Shown here: positions 49,111 to 64,000 of the stretch, piece after piece
Layout of the letters: each line of letters opens with the position of its first letter
Numbering within the stretch: the stretch's first letter is position 1
NCBI RefSeq assembly: GCF_019097595.1
Contig: NC_080731.1
Coordinates: forward strand, 18,888,071 to 18,952,070
Direction: 5' to 3'
From: Hemibagrus wyckioides
Lineage: Eukaryota; Chordata; Actinopteri; Siluriformes; Bagridae
DNA: 64,000 nt
The notes under the pieces: generated by a model
What the model saw: the letters and a program-made list of their open reading frames with translations, nothing else
What the model was told of the DNA's origin: nothing
Databases searched by the model: none
Translations under genes and position numbers: made by a program

Positions 49111-52100
49111 ATTGTGTTGTGTACATTATTGTGTTATGTACATTATTGTGTACATTATTGTGTTATGTACATTATTGTGTTGTGTTCATTGTTGTGTTAT
49201 GTACATTATTGTGTTATGTACATTATTGTGTTATGTACAATATTGTGTACATTATTGTGTTATGTACATTATTGTGTTATGTACATTATTGTGTACATTA
49301 TTGTGTTATGTACATTATTGTGTACATTATTGTGCTATGTACATTATTGTGTACATTATTGTGTTGTGTACATTATTGTGTGCATTGTTGTGTTATGTAC
49401 ATTATTGTGTTATGTACATTATTGTGTACATTATTGTGTACATTATTGTGTTATGTACATTATTGTGTACATTATTGTGTTATGTACATTATTGTGTTAT
49501 GTACATTATTGTGTACATTATTGTGTTATGTACATTATTGTGTTATGTAGATTATTGTGTTGTGTACATTATTGTGTTATGTACATTATTGTGTACTTTA
49601 TTGTGTTAGGTACATTATTGTGTTGTGTACATTGTTGTGTTATTAATATTCTTGTGTTATGTACATTATTGTGTTATGTACATTATTGTGTACATTATTG
49701 TGTTTTGTACATTATTGTGTTGTGTACATTATTGTGTACATTATTGTGTTTTGTACATTATTGTGTTGTGTACATTGTTGTGTTATGTACATTATTGTGT
49801 TATGTACATTATTGTGTTATGTACATAATTGTGTTGTGTACATTATTGTATTATGTACATTATTGTGGTATGTACATTATTGTGTTGTGAACATTGTTGT
49901 GTTATTTACATTCTTGTGTTATGTACATTATTGTGTTGTGTACATTATTGTGTTGTGTACATTATTGTGTTATGTACATTATTGTGTACATTATTGTGTT
50001 ATGTACATTATTGTGTACATTATTCTGTTGTGTACATTATTGTGTTGTGAACATTGTTGTGTTATTTACATTCTTGTGTTATGTACATTATTGTGTTGTG
50101 TACATTATTGTGTTATGTACATTATTGTGTTATGTACATTATTGTGTTATGTACATTATTGTGTACATTATTGTGTTGTGTACATTATTGTGTTGTGTAC
50201 ATTATTGTGTTATGTACATTATTGTGTTATGTACATTATTGTGTACATTATTGTGTTGTGTACATTATTGTGTTATGTATATTATTGTGTACATTATTGT
50301 GTTGTGTACATTGTTGTGTTATGTACATTATTGTGTTATGTACATTATTGTGTACATTATTGTGTTGTGTACATTATTGTGTCATGTACATTATTGTGTA
50401 CATTACTGTGTACATTATTGTGTTATGTACATTATTGTGTTATGTACATTATTGTGTTGTGTACATTATTGTGTTATGTACATTATTGTGTACATTATTG
50501 TGTTATGTACATTATTGTGTTATGTACATTATTGTGTACATTATTGTGTTATGTACATTATTGTGTACATTATTGTGTTATGTACATTATTGTGTTATGT
50601 ACATTATTGTGTTGTGTACATTATTGTGTTATGTACATTATTGTGTACATTATTGTGTCGTGTACATTGTTGTGTTATGTACATTATTGTGTTATGTACA
50701 TTATTGTGTTATGTACATTATTGTGTTATGTACATTATTGTGTACATTATTGTGTCGTGTACATTGTTGTGTTATGTACATTATTGTGTTATGTACATTA
50801 TTGTGTTATGTACATTATTGTGTTGTGTACATTATTGTGTTGTGTTCATTGTTGTGTTATGTACATTATTGTGTTATGTACATTATTGTGTTATGTACAT
50901 TATTGTGTACATTATTGTGTTATGTACATTATTGTGTTATGTATATTATTGTGTACATTATTGTGTTGTGTACATTATTGTGTTGTGTACATTATTGTGT
51001 TATGTACATTATTGTGTTCTGTACATTATTGTGTTGTGTATATTATTGTGTTATGTACATTATTGTGTTGTGTAAATTATTGTGCTATGTACATTATTGT
51101 GGACATTATTGTGTTGTGTACATTATTGTGTTGTGTACATTATTGTGTTATGTACATTATTGTGTTCTGTACATTATTGTGTTGTGTATATTATTGTGTT
51201 ATGTACATTATTGTGTTAAGTACATTATTGTGTTATGTACATTATTGTGTACATTATTGTGTTATGTACATTATTGTGTTGTGTACATTATTGTGTTATG
51301 TACATTATTGTTTACATTATTGTGTCGTGTACATTGTTGTGTTATGTACATTATTGTGTTATGTACATTATTGTGTTATGTACATTATTGTGTTGTGTAC
51401 ATTATTGTGTTGTGTTCATTGTTGTGTTATGTACATTATTGTGTTATGTACATTATTGTGTTATGTACATTATTGTGTACATTATTGTGTTATGTACATT
51501 ATTGTCTTGTGTACATTATTGTGCTATGTACATTATTGTGTACATTATTGTGTTGTGTACATTATTGTGTTGTGTACATTATTGTGTTATGTACATTATT
51601 GTGTTCTGTACATTATTGTGTTGTGTATATTATTGTGTTATGTACATTATTGTGTTAAGTACATTATTGTGTTATGTACATTATTGTGTACATTATTGTG
51701 TTATGTACATTATTGTGTTGTGTACATTATTGTGTTATGTACATTATTGTGTACATTATTGTGTTATGTACATTATTGTGTTGTGTCCATTATTGTGTTA
51801 TGTACATTATTGTGTACATTATTGTGTACATTATTGTGTTATGTACATTATTGTGTACATTATTGTGTTATGTACATTATTGTGTTCATTATTGTGTACA
51901 TTATTGTGTTATGTACATTATTGTGATATGTACATTATTGTGTACATTATTGTGTACATTATTGTGTTATGTACATTATTGTGTTATGTACATTATTGTG
52001 TACATTATTGTGTACATTATTGTGTTATGTACATTATTGTGTTATGTACATTATTGTGTACATTATTGTGTACATTATTGTGTTATGTACATTCTTGTGT

Positions 52101-55100
52101 ACATTACTGTGTTGTGTACATTATTGTGTTATGTACATTATTGTGTTATGTACATTATTGTGTACATTATTGTGTTGTGTACATTATTGTATTATGTACA
52201 TTATTGTGTTATGTACATTATTGTGTACATTATTGTGTTATGTACATTATTGTGTTGTGTACATTGTTGTTTTATGTACATTCTTGTGTTATGTACATTA
52301 TTGTGTAATGTACATTATTGTGTACATTATTGTGTACATTATTGTGTTATGTACATTATTGTGTTGTGTACATTATTGTGTTATGTACATTATTGTGTTG
52401 TGTACATTATTGTGTTATGTACATTATTGTGTACATTATTGTGTACATTATTGTGTTATGTACATTGTTGTGTTATGTACATTATTGTGTTATGTACATT
52501 ATTGTGTACATTATTGTGTTGTGTACATTGTTGTGTTATGTACATTATTGTGTACATTATTGTGTACATTATTGTGTTATGTACATTATTGTGTACATTA
52601 TTGTGTACATTGTTGTGTTATGTACATTATTGTGTACATTATTGTGTACATTATTGTGTTATGTACATTATTGTGTACATTATTGTGTTGTGTACATTAT
52701 TGTGTTGTGTACATTATTGTGTTATGTACATTATTGTGTACATTATTGTGTTGTGTACATTGTTGTGTTATGTACATTATTGTGTACATTATTGTGTACA
52801 TTATTGTGTTGTGTACATTATTGTATTATGTACATTATTGTGTTATGTACATTATTGTGTACATTATTGTGTTATGTACATTATTGTGTACATTATTGTG
52901 TTGTGTACATTATTGTGTTGTGTACATTGTTGTGTTATGTACATTGTTGTGTTATGTACATTATTGTGTTATGTACATTATTGTATACATTATTGTGTTA
53001 TGTACATTATTGTGTTATGTACATTATTGTGTTATGTACATTATTGTGTACATTATTGTGTTATGTACATTATTGTGTTGTGTACATTATTGTGTTATGT
53101 ACATTATTGTGTACATTATTGTGTACATTATTGTGTTATGTACATTATTGTGTTATGTACATTATTGTGTTATGTACATTATTGTGTTCATTATTGTGTA
53201 CATTATTGTGTTATGTACATTATTGTGATATGTACATTATTGTGTACATTATTGTGTACATTATTGTGTTATGTACATTATTGTGTTATGTACATTATTG
53301 TGTTATGTACATTATTGTGTACATTATTGTGTTGTGTACATTATTGTGTTGTGTACATTATTGTGTTATGTACATTATTGTGTACATTATTGTGTTATGT
53401 ACATTATTGTGTTGTGTACATTATTGTGTTATGTACATTATTGTGTACATTATTGTGTACATTATTGTGTTATGTACATTATTGTGTACATTATTGTGTA
53501 CATTATTGTGTTATGTACATTATTGTGTACATTATTGTGTACATTATTGTGTTATGTACATTATTGTGATATGTACATTACTGTGTACATTATTGTGTAC
53601 ATTATTGTGTTATGTACATTATTGTGTTATGTACATTATTGTGTACATTATTGTGTACATTATTGTGTTATGTACATTATTGTGTTATGTACATTATTGT
53701 GTACATTATTGTGTACATTATTGTGTTATGTACATTATTGTGTTATGTACATTATTGTGTTGTGTACATTATTGTATTATGTACATTATTGTGTTATATA
53801 CATTATTGTGTACATTATTGTGTTATGTACATTATTGTGTTGTGTACATTGTTGTTTTATGTACATTCTTGTGTTATGTACATTATTGTGTAATGTACAT
53901 TATTGTGTACATTATTGTGTACATTATTGTGTTATGTACATTATTGTGTTGTGTACATTCTAGTGTTATGTACATTATTGTGTTATGTACATTATTGTGT
54001 ACATTATTGTGTTATGTACATTATTGTGTTGTGTACATTGTAGTGTTATGTACATTATTGTGTTATGTACATTATTGTGTACATTATTGTGTTGTGTACA
54101 TTATTGTGTTATATACATTATTGTGTTATGTACATTATTGTGTTATGTACATTATTGTGTTGTGTACATTGTAGTGTTATGTACATTATTGTGTTATGTA
54201 CATTATTGTGTACATTATTGTGTTGTGTACATTATTGTGTTATGTACATTATTGTGTTGTGTACATTATTGTGTTATGTACATTATTGTGTTGTGTACAT
54301 TCTTGTGTTATGTACATTATTGTGTTGTGTACATTATTGTGTTATGTACATTATTGTGTTGTGTACATTATTGTGTTATGTACATTATTGTGTTGTGTAC
54401 ATTCTTGTGTTATGTACATTATTGTGTTGTGTACATTATTGTGTTATGTACATTATTGTGTTGTGTACATTATTGTGTTATGTACATTATTGTGTACATT
54501 ATTGTGTTATGTACATTATTGTGTTGTGTTCATTCTTGTGTTATGTACATTATTGTGTTATGTACATTATTGTGTTATGTACATTATTGTGTTGTGTACA
54601 TTGTAGTGTTATGTACATTATTGTGTTATGTACATTATTGTGTACATTATTGTGTTGTGTACATTATTGTGTTATGTACATTATTGTGTTATGTACATTG
54701 TTTTGTTGCGTACATTGTTGTGTTATGTACATTATTGTGTTGTGTACATTCTTGTGTTATGTACATTATTGTGTTGTGTACATTATTGTGTTATGTACAT
54801 TATTGTGTACATTATTGTGTTATGTACATTATTGTGTTGTGTTCATTGTTGTGTTATGTACATTATTGTGTTGTGTACATTATTGTGTTATGTACATTAT
54901 TGTGTACATTATTGTGTTGTGTTCATTGTTGTGTTATGTACATTATTGTGTTATGTACATTATTGTGTTATGTACATTATTGTGTTATGTACATTATTGT
55001 GTACATTATTGTGTTATGTACATTATTGTGTTGTGTTCATTGTTGTGTTATGTACATTATTGTGTTGTGTTCATTGTTGTGTTATGTACATTATTGTGTT

Positions 55101-56104
55101 ATGTACATTATTGTGTTATGTACATTATTGTGTACATTATTGTGTTGTGTACATTATTGTGTTAAGTACATTATTGTGTTATGTACATTGTTTTGTTGCG
55201 TACATTGTTGTGTTATGTACATTATTGTGTTGTGTTCATTGTTGTGTTATGTACATTATTGTGTTATGTACATTATTGTGTTATGTACATTATTGTGTAC
55301 ATTATTGTGTTGTGTACATTATTGTGTTGTGTACATTATTGTGTTATGTACATTATTGTGTACATTATTGTGTTGTGTACATTATTGTGTTATGTACATT
55401 ATTGTGTTGTGTACATTATTGTGTTATGTACATTATTGTGTACATTATTGTGTTATGTACATTATTGTGTTGTGTACATTATTGTGTTATGTACATTATT
55501 GTGTTAAGTACATTATTGTGTTATGTACATTGTTTTGTTGCGTACATTGTTGTGTTATGTACATTATTGTGTTGTGTACATTATTGTGTTATGTACATTA
55601 TTGTGTTGTGTACATTATTGTGTTATGTACATTATTGTGTTGTGTACATTATTGTATTATGTACATTATTGTGTACATTATTGTGTTATGTACATTATTG
55701 TGTTGTGTTCATTGTTGTGTTATGTACATTACTGTGTTATGTAAATTATTGTGTTATGTACATTATTGTGTACATTATTGTGTTATGTACATTATTGTGT
55801 TGTGTACATTATTGTGTTATGTACATTATTGTGTACATTATTGTGTTGTGTACATTATTGTGTTATGTACATTATTGTGTTGTGTACATTATTGTGTTAT
55901 GTACATTATTGTGTTGTGTACATTATTGTGTTATGTACATTATTGTGTACATTATTGTGTTGTGTACATTATTGTGTTATATACATTATTGTGTTGTGTA
56001 CATTATTGTATTATGTACATTATTGTGTACATTATTGTGTTATGTACATTATTGTGTTGTGTTCATTGTTGTGTTATGTACATTACTGTGTTATGTAAAT
56101 TATT

Positions 56105-59100
56105 GTGTTATGTACATTATTGTGTACATTATTGTGTTATGTACATTATTGTGTTATGTACATTATTGTGTACATTATTGTGTTATGTACATTATTGTGT
56201 ACATTATTGTGCTATGTACATTATTGTGTACATTATTGTGTTGTGTACATTATTGTGTTATGTACATTATTGTGTTGTGTACATTATTGTGTTATGTACA
56301 TTATTGTGTTGTGTACATTATTGTGTTATGTACATTACTGTGTACATTATTGTGTTATGTACATTATTGTGTTGTGTTCATTGTTGTGTTATGTACATTA
56401 TTGTGTACATTATTGTGTTATGTACATTATTGTGTTGTGTACATTATTGTGTTGTGTACATTATTGTGTTATGTACATTATTCTGTTGTGTACATTATTG
56501 TGTTATGTACATTATTGTGTTGTGTACATTATTGTGTACATTGTTGTGTTATGTACATTATTGTGTTATGTACATTATTGTGTACATTATTGTGTACATT
56601 ATTGTGTTATGTACATTATTGTGTACATTATTGTGTTATGTACATTATTGTGTTATGTACATTATTGTGTACATTATTGTGTTATGTACATTATTGTGTT
56701 ATGTAGATTATTGTGTTGTGTACATTATTGTGTTATGTACATTATTGTGTACATTATTGTGTTAGGTACATTATTGTGTTGTGTACATTGTTGTGTTATT
56801 AATATTCTTGTGTTATGTACATTATTGTGTTTTGTACATTATTGTGTTGTGTACATTATTGTGTACATTATTGTGTTTTGTACATTATTGTGTTGTGTAC
56901 ATTGTTGTGTTATGTACATTATTGTGTTATGTACATTATTGTGTTATGTACATTATTGTGTACATTATTGTGTTATGTACATTATTGTGTTGTGTTCATT
57001 GTTGTGTTATGTACATTATTGTGTACATTATTGTGTTATGTGTACATTATTGTGTTATGTACATTATTGTGTACATTATTGTGTTGTGTACATTATTGTG
57101 TTATGTACATTATTGTGTTGTGTACATTATTGTGTTATGTACATTATTGTGTTATGTACATTATTGTGTTATGTACATTATTGTGTACATTATTGTGTTG
57201 TGTACATTATTGTGTTATGTACATTATTGTGTTGTGTACATTATTGTATTATGTACATTATTGTGTACATTATTGTGTTATGTACATTATTGTGTTGTGT
57301 TCATTGTTGTGTTATGTACATTACTGTGTTATGTAAATTATTGTGTTATGTACATTATTGTGTACATTATTGTGTTATGTACATTATTGTGTTATGTACA
57401 TTATTGTGTACATTATTGTGTTATGTACATTATTGTGTACATTATTGTGCTATGTACATTATTGTGTACATTATTGTGTTGTGTACATTATTGTGTTATG
57501 TACATTATTGTGTTGTGTACATTATTGTGTTATGTACATTATTGTGTTGTGTACATTATTGTGTTATGTACATTATTGTGTACATTATTGTGTTATGTAC
57601 ATTATTGTGTTGTGTTCATTGTTGTGTTATGTACATTATTGTGTACATTATTGTGTTATGTACATTATTGTGTTGTGTACATTATTGTGTTGTGTACATT
57701 ATTGTGTTATGTACATTATTCTGTTGTGTACATTATTGTGTTATGTACATTATTGTGTTGTGTACATTATTGTGTACATTGTTGTGTTATGTACATTGTT
57801 GTGTTATGTACATTATTGTGTACATTATTGTGTACATTATTGTGTTATGTACATTATTGTGTACATTATTGTGTTATGTACATTATTGTGTTATGTACAT
57901 TATTGTGTACATTATTGTGTTATGTACATTATTGTGTTATGTAGATTATTGTGTTGTGTACATTATTGTGTTATGTACATTATTCTGTTGTGTACATTAT
58001 TGTGTTATGTACATTATTGTGTTGTGTACATTATTGTGTACATTGTTGTGTTATGTACATTATTGTGTTATGTACATTATTGTGTACATTATTGTGTACA
58101 TTATTGTGTTATGTACATTATTGTGTACATTATTGTGTTATGTACATTATTGTGTTATGTACATTATTGTGTACATTATTGTGTTATGTACATTATTGTG
58201 TTATGTAGATTATTGTGTTGTGTACATTATTGTGTTATGTACATTATTGTGTACATTATTGTGTTAGGTACATTATTGTGTTGTGTACATTGTTGTGTTA
58301 TTAATATTCTTGTGTTATGTACATTATTGTGTTTTGTACATTATTGTGTTGTGTACATTATTGTGTACATTATTGTGTTTTGTACATTATTGTGTTGTGT
58401 ACATTGTTGTGTTATGTACATTATTGTGTTATGTACATTATTGTGTTATGTACATTATTGTGTTGTGTACATTGTAGTGTTATGTACATTATTGTGTTAT
58501 GTACATTATTGTGTACATTATTGTGTTGTGTACATTATTGTGTTATGTACATTATTGTGTTGTGTACATTATTGTGTTATGTACATTATTGTGTTGTGTA
58601 CATTCTTGTGTTATGTACATTATTGTGTTATGTACATTGTTTTGTTGCGTACATTGTTGTGTTATGTACATTATTGTGTTGTGTTCATTGTTGTGTTATG
58701 TACATTATTGTGTTATGTACATTATTGTGTTATGTACATTATTGTGTACATTATTGTGTTGTGTACATTATTGTGTTGTGTACATTATTGTGTTATGTAC
58801 ATTATTGTGTACATTATTGTGTTGTGTACATTATTGTGTTATGTACATTATTGTGTTGTGTACATTATTGTGTTATGTACATTATTGTGTTGTGTACATT
58901 ATTGTGTTATGTACATTATTGTGTACATTATTGTGTTGTGTACATTATTGTGTTATGTACATTATTGTGTTGTGTACATTATTGTATTATGTACATTATT
59001 GTGTTATGTACATTATTGTGTTGTGTTCATTGTTGTGTTATGTACATTACTGTGTTATGTAAATTATTGTGTTATGTACATTATTGTGTACATTATTGTG

Positions 59101-59770
59101 TTATGTACATTATTGTGTTATGTACATTATTGTGTACATTATTGTGTTATGTACATTATTGTGTACATTATTGTGCTATGTACATTATTGTGTACATTAT
59201 TGTGTTGTGTACATTATTGTGTTATGTACATTATTGTGTTGTGTACATTATTGTGTTATGTACATTATTGTGTTGTGTACATTATTGTGTTATGTACATT
59301 ATTGTGTACATTATTGTGTTATGTACATTATTGTGGTGTGTTCATTGTTGTGTTATGTACATTATTGTGTACATTATTGTGTTATGTACATTATTGTGTT
59401 GTGTACATTATTGTGTTGTGTACATTATTGTGTTATGTACATTATTCTGTTGTGTACATTATTGTGTTATGTACATTATTGTGTTGTGTACATTATTGTG
59501 TACATTGTTGTGTTATGTACATTATTGTGTTATGTACATTATTGTGTACATTATTGTGTACATTATTGTGTTATGTACATTATTGTGTACATTATTGTGT
59601 TATGTACATTATTGTGTTATGTACATTATTGTGTACATTATTGTGTTATGTACATTATTGTGTTATGTAGATTATTGTGTTGTGTACATTATTGTGTTAT
59701 GTACATTATTGTGTACATTATTGTGTTAGGTACATTATTGTGTTGTGTACATTGTTGTGTTATTAATATT
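56105..59770 (+). repeat. Three-fold higher-order repeat in array B
   Basis: Segments starting near 56105, 57343 and 59069 begin with the same long unit order. The TTAATATTCTTG marker recurs at 56800, 58302 and 59763, spaced about 1502 and 1461 bases. The copies differ by small unit insertions and deletions. Confidence 0.7.
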
Positions 59771-62700
59771 CTTGTGTTATGTACATTATTGTGTTTTGTA
59801 CATTATTGTGTTGTGTACATTATTGTGTACATTATTGTGTTTTGTACATTATTGTGTTGTGTACATTGTTGTGTTATGTACATTATTGTGTTATGTACAT
59901 TATTGTGTTATGTACATAATTGTGTTGTGTACATTATTGTATTATGTACATTATTGTGGTATGTACATTATTGTGTTGTGAACATTGTTGTGTTATTTAC
60001 ATTCTTGTTTTATGTACATTATTGTGTTGTGTACATTATTGTGTTGTGTACATTATTGTGTAATGTACATTATTGTGTACATTATTGTGTTATGTACATT
60101 ATTGTGTACATTATTCTGTTGTGTACATTATTGTGTTGTGAACATTGTTGTGTTATTTACATTCTTGTGTTATGTACATTATTGTGTTGTGTACATTATT
60201 GTGTTATGTACATTATTGTGTTATGTACATTATTGTGTTGTGTACATTATTGTGTTATGTACATTATTGTGTACATTATTGTGTTGTGTACATTATTGTG
60301 TTGTGTACATTATTGTGTTATGTACATTATTGTGTTATGTACATTATTGTGTACATTATTGTGTTGTGTACATTATTGTGTTATGTATATTATTGTGTAC
60401 ATTATTGTGTTGTGTACATTGTTGTGTTATGTACATTATTGTGTTATGTACATTATTGTGTACATTATTGTGTTGTGTACATTATTGTGTCATGTACATT
60501 ATTGTGTACATTACTGTGTACATTATTGTGTTATGTACATTATTGTGTTGTGTACATTATTGTGTTATGTACATTATTGTGTTATGTACATTATTGTGTA
60601 CATTATTGTGTTATGTACATTATTGTGTACATTATTGTGTTATGTACATTATTGTGTACATTATTGTGTTATGTACATTATTGTGTTATGTACATTATTG
60701 TGTACATTATTGTGTACATTATTGTGTTATGTACATTTTTGTGTTATGTACATTATTGTGTTGTGTACATTATTGTGTTATGTACATTATTGTGTACATT
60801 ATTGTGTACATTATTGTGTTATGTACATTATTGTGTTATGTACATTATTGTGTTGTGTACATTGTTGTGTTATGTACATTATTATGTACATGATTGTGTA
60901 CATTATTGTGTTATGTACATTATTGTGTTGTGTTCATTGTTGTGTTATGTACATTATTGTGTTATGTACATTATTGTGTTATGTACAATATTGTGTACAT
61001 TATTGTGTTATGTACATTATTGTGTTATGTACATTATTGTGTACATTATTGTGTTATGTACATTATTGTGTACATTATTGTGCTATGTACATTATTGTGT
61101 TATGTACATTATTGTGTTATGTACATTATTGTGGACATTCTTGTGTTATGTACATTATTGTGTTGTGTACATTATTGTGTTATGTACATTATTGTGTTGT
61201 GTACATTATTGTGTTATGTACATTATTGTGTACATTATTGTGTTATGTACATTATTGTGTTGTGTTCATTGTTGTGTTATGTACATTATTGTGTTATGTA
61301 CATTATTGTGTTATGTACAATATTGTGTACATTATTGTGTTATGTACATTATTGTGTTATGTACATTATTGTGTACATTATTGTGTTATGTACATTATTG
61401 TGTACATTATTGTGCTATGTACATTATTGTGTTATGTACATTATTGTGTTATGTACATTATTGTGTACATTATTGTGTTATGTACATTATTGTGTACATT
61501 ATTGTGTTATGTACATTATTGTGTACATTTTTCTGTTGTGTACATTATTGTGTTGTGAACATTGTTGTGTTATTTACATTCTTGTGTTATGTACATTATT
61601 GTGTTGTGTACATTATTGTGTTATGTACATTATTGTGTTATGTACATTATTGTGTACATTATTGTGTTGTGTACATTATTGTGTTGTGTACATTATTGTG
61701 TTATGTACATTATTGTGTTATGTACATTATTGTGTACATTATTGTGTTATGTACATTATTGTGTTAAGTATATTATTGTGTTATGTACATTATTGTGTAC
61801 ATTATTGTGTTATGTACATTATTGTGTACATTATTGTGTTATGTACATTATTGTGTTATGTACATTATTGTGTTGTGTACATTATTGTGTTATGTACATT
61901 ATTGTGTTGTGTACATTATTGTGTTATGTACATTATTGTGTTGTGTACATTATTGTGTTATGTTCATTATTTTGTTATGTACATTATTGTGTACATTATT
62001 GTGTTATGTACATTATTGTGTTGTGTACATTATTGTGTTATGTACATTATTGTGTTGTGTACATTATTGTGTTGTGTACATTATTGTGTTATGTACATTA
62101 TTCTGTTGTGTACATTATTGTGTTATGTACATTATTGTGTTGTGTACATTATTGTGTACATTGTTGTGTTATGTACATTATTGTGTTATGTACATTATTG
62201 TGTACATTATTGTGTACATTATTGTGTTATGTACATTATTGTGTACATTATTGTGTTATGTACATTATTGTGTTATGTACATTATTGTGTACATTATTGT
62301 GTTATGTACATTATTGTGTTGTGTACATTATTGTGTTAGGTACATTATTGTGTTGTGTACATTATTGTGTTGTGTACATTATTGTGTTAGGTACATTATT
62401 GTGTTGTGTACATTGTTGTGTTATTAATATTCTTGTGTTATGTACATTATTGTGTTATGTACATTATTGTGTACATTATTGTGTTATGTACATTATTGTG
62501 TACATTATTGTGTTTTGTACATTATTGTGTACATTATTGTATTATGTACATTATTGTGGTATGTACATTATTGTGTTGTGTACATTATTGTGTTATGTAC
62601 ATTATTGTGTTATGTACATTATTTTGTACATTATTGTGTTGTGTACATTATTGTGTTGTGTACATTGTTGTGTTATGTACATTATTGTGTTATGTACATT

Positions 62701-64000
62701 ATTGTGTTGTGTACATTATTGTGTACATTATTGTGTACATTATTGTGTTATGTACATTGTTGTGTTATGTACATTATTGTGTTATGTACATTATTGTGTA
62801 CATTATTGTGTACATTATTGTGTTATGTACATTGTTGTGTTATGTACATTATTGTGTTATGTACATTATTGTGTTATGTACATTATTGTGTACATTATTG
62901 TGTACATTATTGTGTTATGTACATTGTTGTGTTATTTACATTCTTGTGTTATGTACATTATTGTGTTATGTACATTATTGTGGTATGTACATTATTGTGT
63001 TGTGTACATTATTGTGTTATGTACATTATTGTGTTATGTACATTATTTTGTACATTATTGTGTTGTGTACATTATTGTGTTGTGTACATTGTTGTGTTAT
63101 GTACATTATTGTGTTATGTACATTATTGTGTTATGTACATTATTGTGTACATTATTGTGTACATTATTGTGTTATGTACATTATTGTGTTATGTACATTA
63201 TTGTGTTGTGTACATTATTGTGTTATGTACATTATTGTGTACATTATTGTGTAAATTATTGTGTTATGTACATTGTGTTATGTACATTATTGTGTTATGT
63301 ACATTATTGTGTTGTGTACATTATTGTGTTATGTACATTATTGTGTTATGTACATTATTGTGTTGTGTACATTATTGTGTACATTATTGTGTACATTATT
63401 GTGTTATGTACATTATTGTGTTGTGTACATTATTGTGTTATGTACATTATTGTGTACATTATTGTGTACATTATTGTGTTATGTACATTATTGTGTTATG
63501 TACATTATTGTGTTGTGTACATTGTTGTGTTATGTACATTATTATGTACATGATTGTGTACATTATTGTGTTATGTACATTATTGTGTTGTGTACATTAT
63601 TGTGTTATGTACATTATTATGTACATGATTGTGTACATTATTGTGTTATGTACATTATTGTGTACATTATTGTGGTATGTACATTATTGTGTTGTGAACA
63701 TTGTTGTGTTATTTACATTCTTGTGTTATGTACATTATTGTGTTATGTACATTATTGTTTACATTATTGTGTTGTGTACATTATTGTGTTGTGTACATTG
63801 TTGTGTTATGTACATTATTGTGTACATTATTGTGTTATGTACATTATTGTGTACATTATTGTGCTATGTACATTATTGTGTACATTATTGTGTTGTGTAC
63901 ATTATTGTGTGCATTGTTGTGTTATGTACATTATTGTGTTATGTACATTATTGTGTACATTATTGTGTACATTATTGTGTTATGTACATTATTGTGTACA

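Larger units (their letters stand above)
33360..64000 (+). repeat. Minisatellite array B (same family and orientation as A)
   Basis: The same 12/17-base monomers run off the right edge of the window. Markers not noticed in A include TTATTAATATTCTTG (about ten copies), ATTATGTACATGATTG and GTGAACATTGTTGTG. Markers shared with A include GTTTTGTTGCG and GTTCATTGTTG. No stops occur in the forward consensus, so all long open frames here are by-products. The 24-bp palindromes of array A were not seen. Confidence 0.97.

Overview
The window is vertebrate, almost certainly teleost fish, nuclear DNA. Two spliced, interferon-stimulated ubiquitin-like (ISG15-type) genes, fossil fish non-LTR retrotransposon pieces, (TG)n, (AC)n, (TTTA)n and (TAA)n microsatellites, and a 100-base run of N that marks a scaffold join all fit a fish genome assembly. 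There are no bacterial-type genes, CRISPR arrays or operons. I cannot name the species.

Layout. About 86 percent of the window is one minisatellite family in two arrays: array A (1 to about 24464) and array B (about 33360 to 64000). Both run in the same orientation and off the window edges. The monomer is a 12-mer, TACATTATTGTG, that may or may not carry a 5-base tail (TTATG or TTGTG), giving 12- and 17-base units. The units are organised in kilobase-scale higher-order repeats: a 3017-bp tandem duplication, a roughly 5.9-kb doublet, a 1924-bp tandem repeat and several others. Some blocks are shared between A and B. The monomer has no stop codon in any forward frame, which explains forward open frames of up to about 2990 codons; I do not regard these as genes.

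Between the arrays lies an island of about 9 kb (24465-33195). It holds two head-to-tail minus-strand genes, each with a non-coding first exon, one intron and a single coding exon for a tandem two-domain ubiquitin-like protein. The upstream copy (31111-31587) ends in the conjugation motif LRLRGG. The downstream copy (24795-25256) stops one residue early at LRLRG. Their C-terminal domains are nearly identical in DNA while the N-terminal domains are strongly diverged. The downstream copy has a canonical interferon-response element and a duplicated CRE upstream of its promoter. The upstream copy has a TATA box, CCAAT boxes, a degenerate interferon element and a predicted uORF overlapping its start codon. 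The rest of the island is transposon debris: two reverse-transcriptase fragments, a LINE 3' tail, a MITE-like inverted-repeat element, a fragment of a probable domesticated-transposase-type ORF and a fish dispersed repeat carrying a 45-bp minisatellite.

The most notable points are the immune-gene pair inside a giant strand-asymmetric satellite, the loss of the terminal glycine in one paralog, the signs of gene conversion, and perfect 24-bp palindromes created by single inverted monomers, found only in array A. The 100-N gap at 33196-33295 means the link between the island and array B rests on scaffolding.
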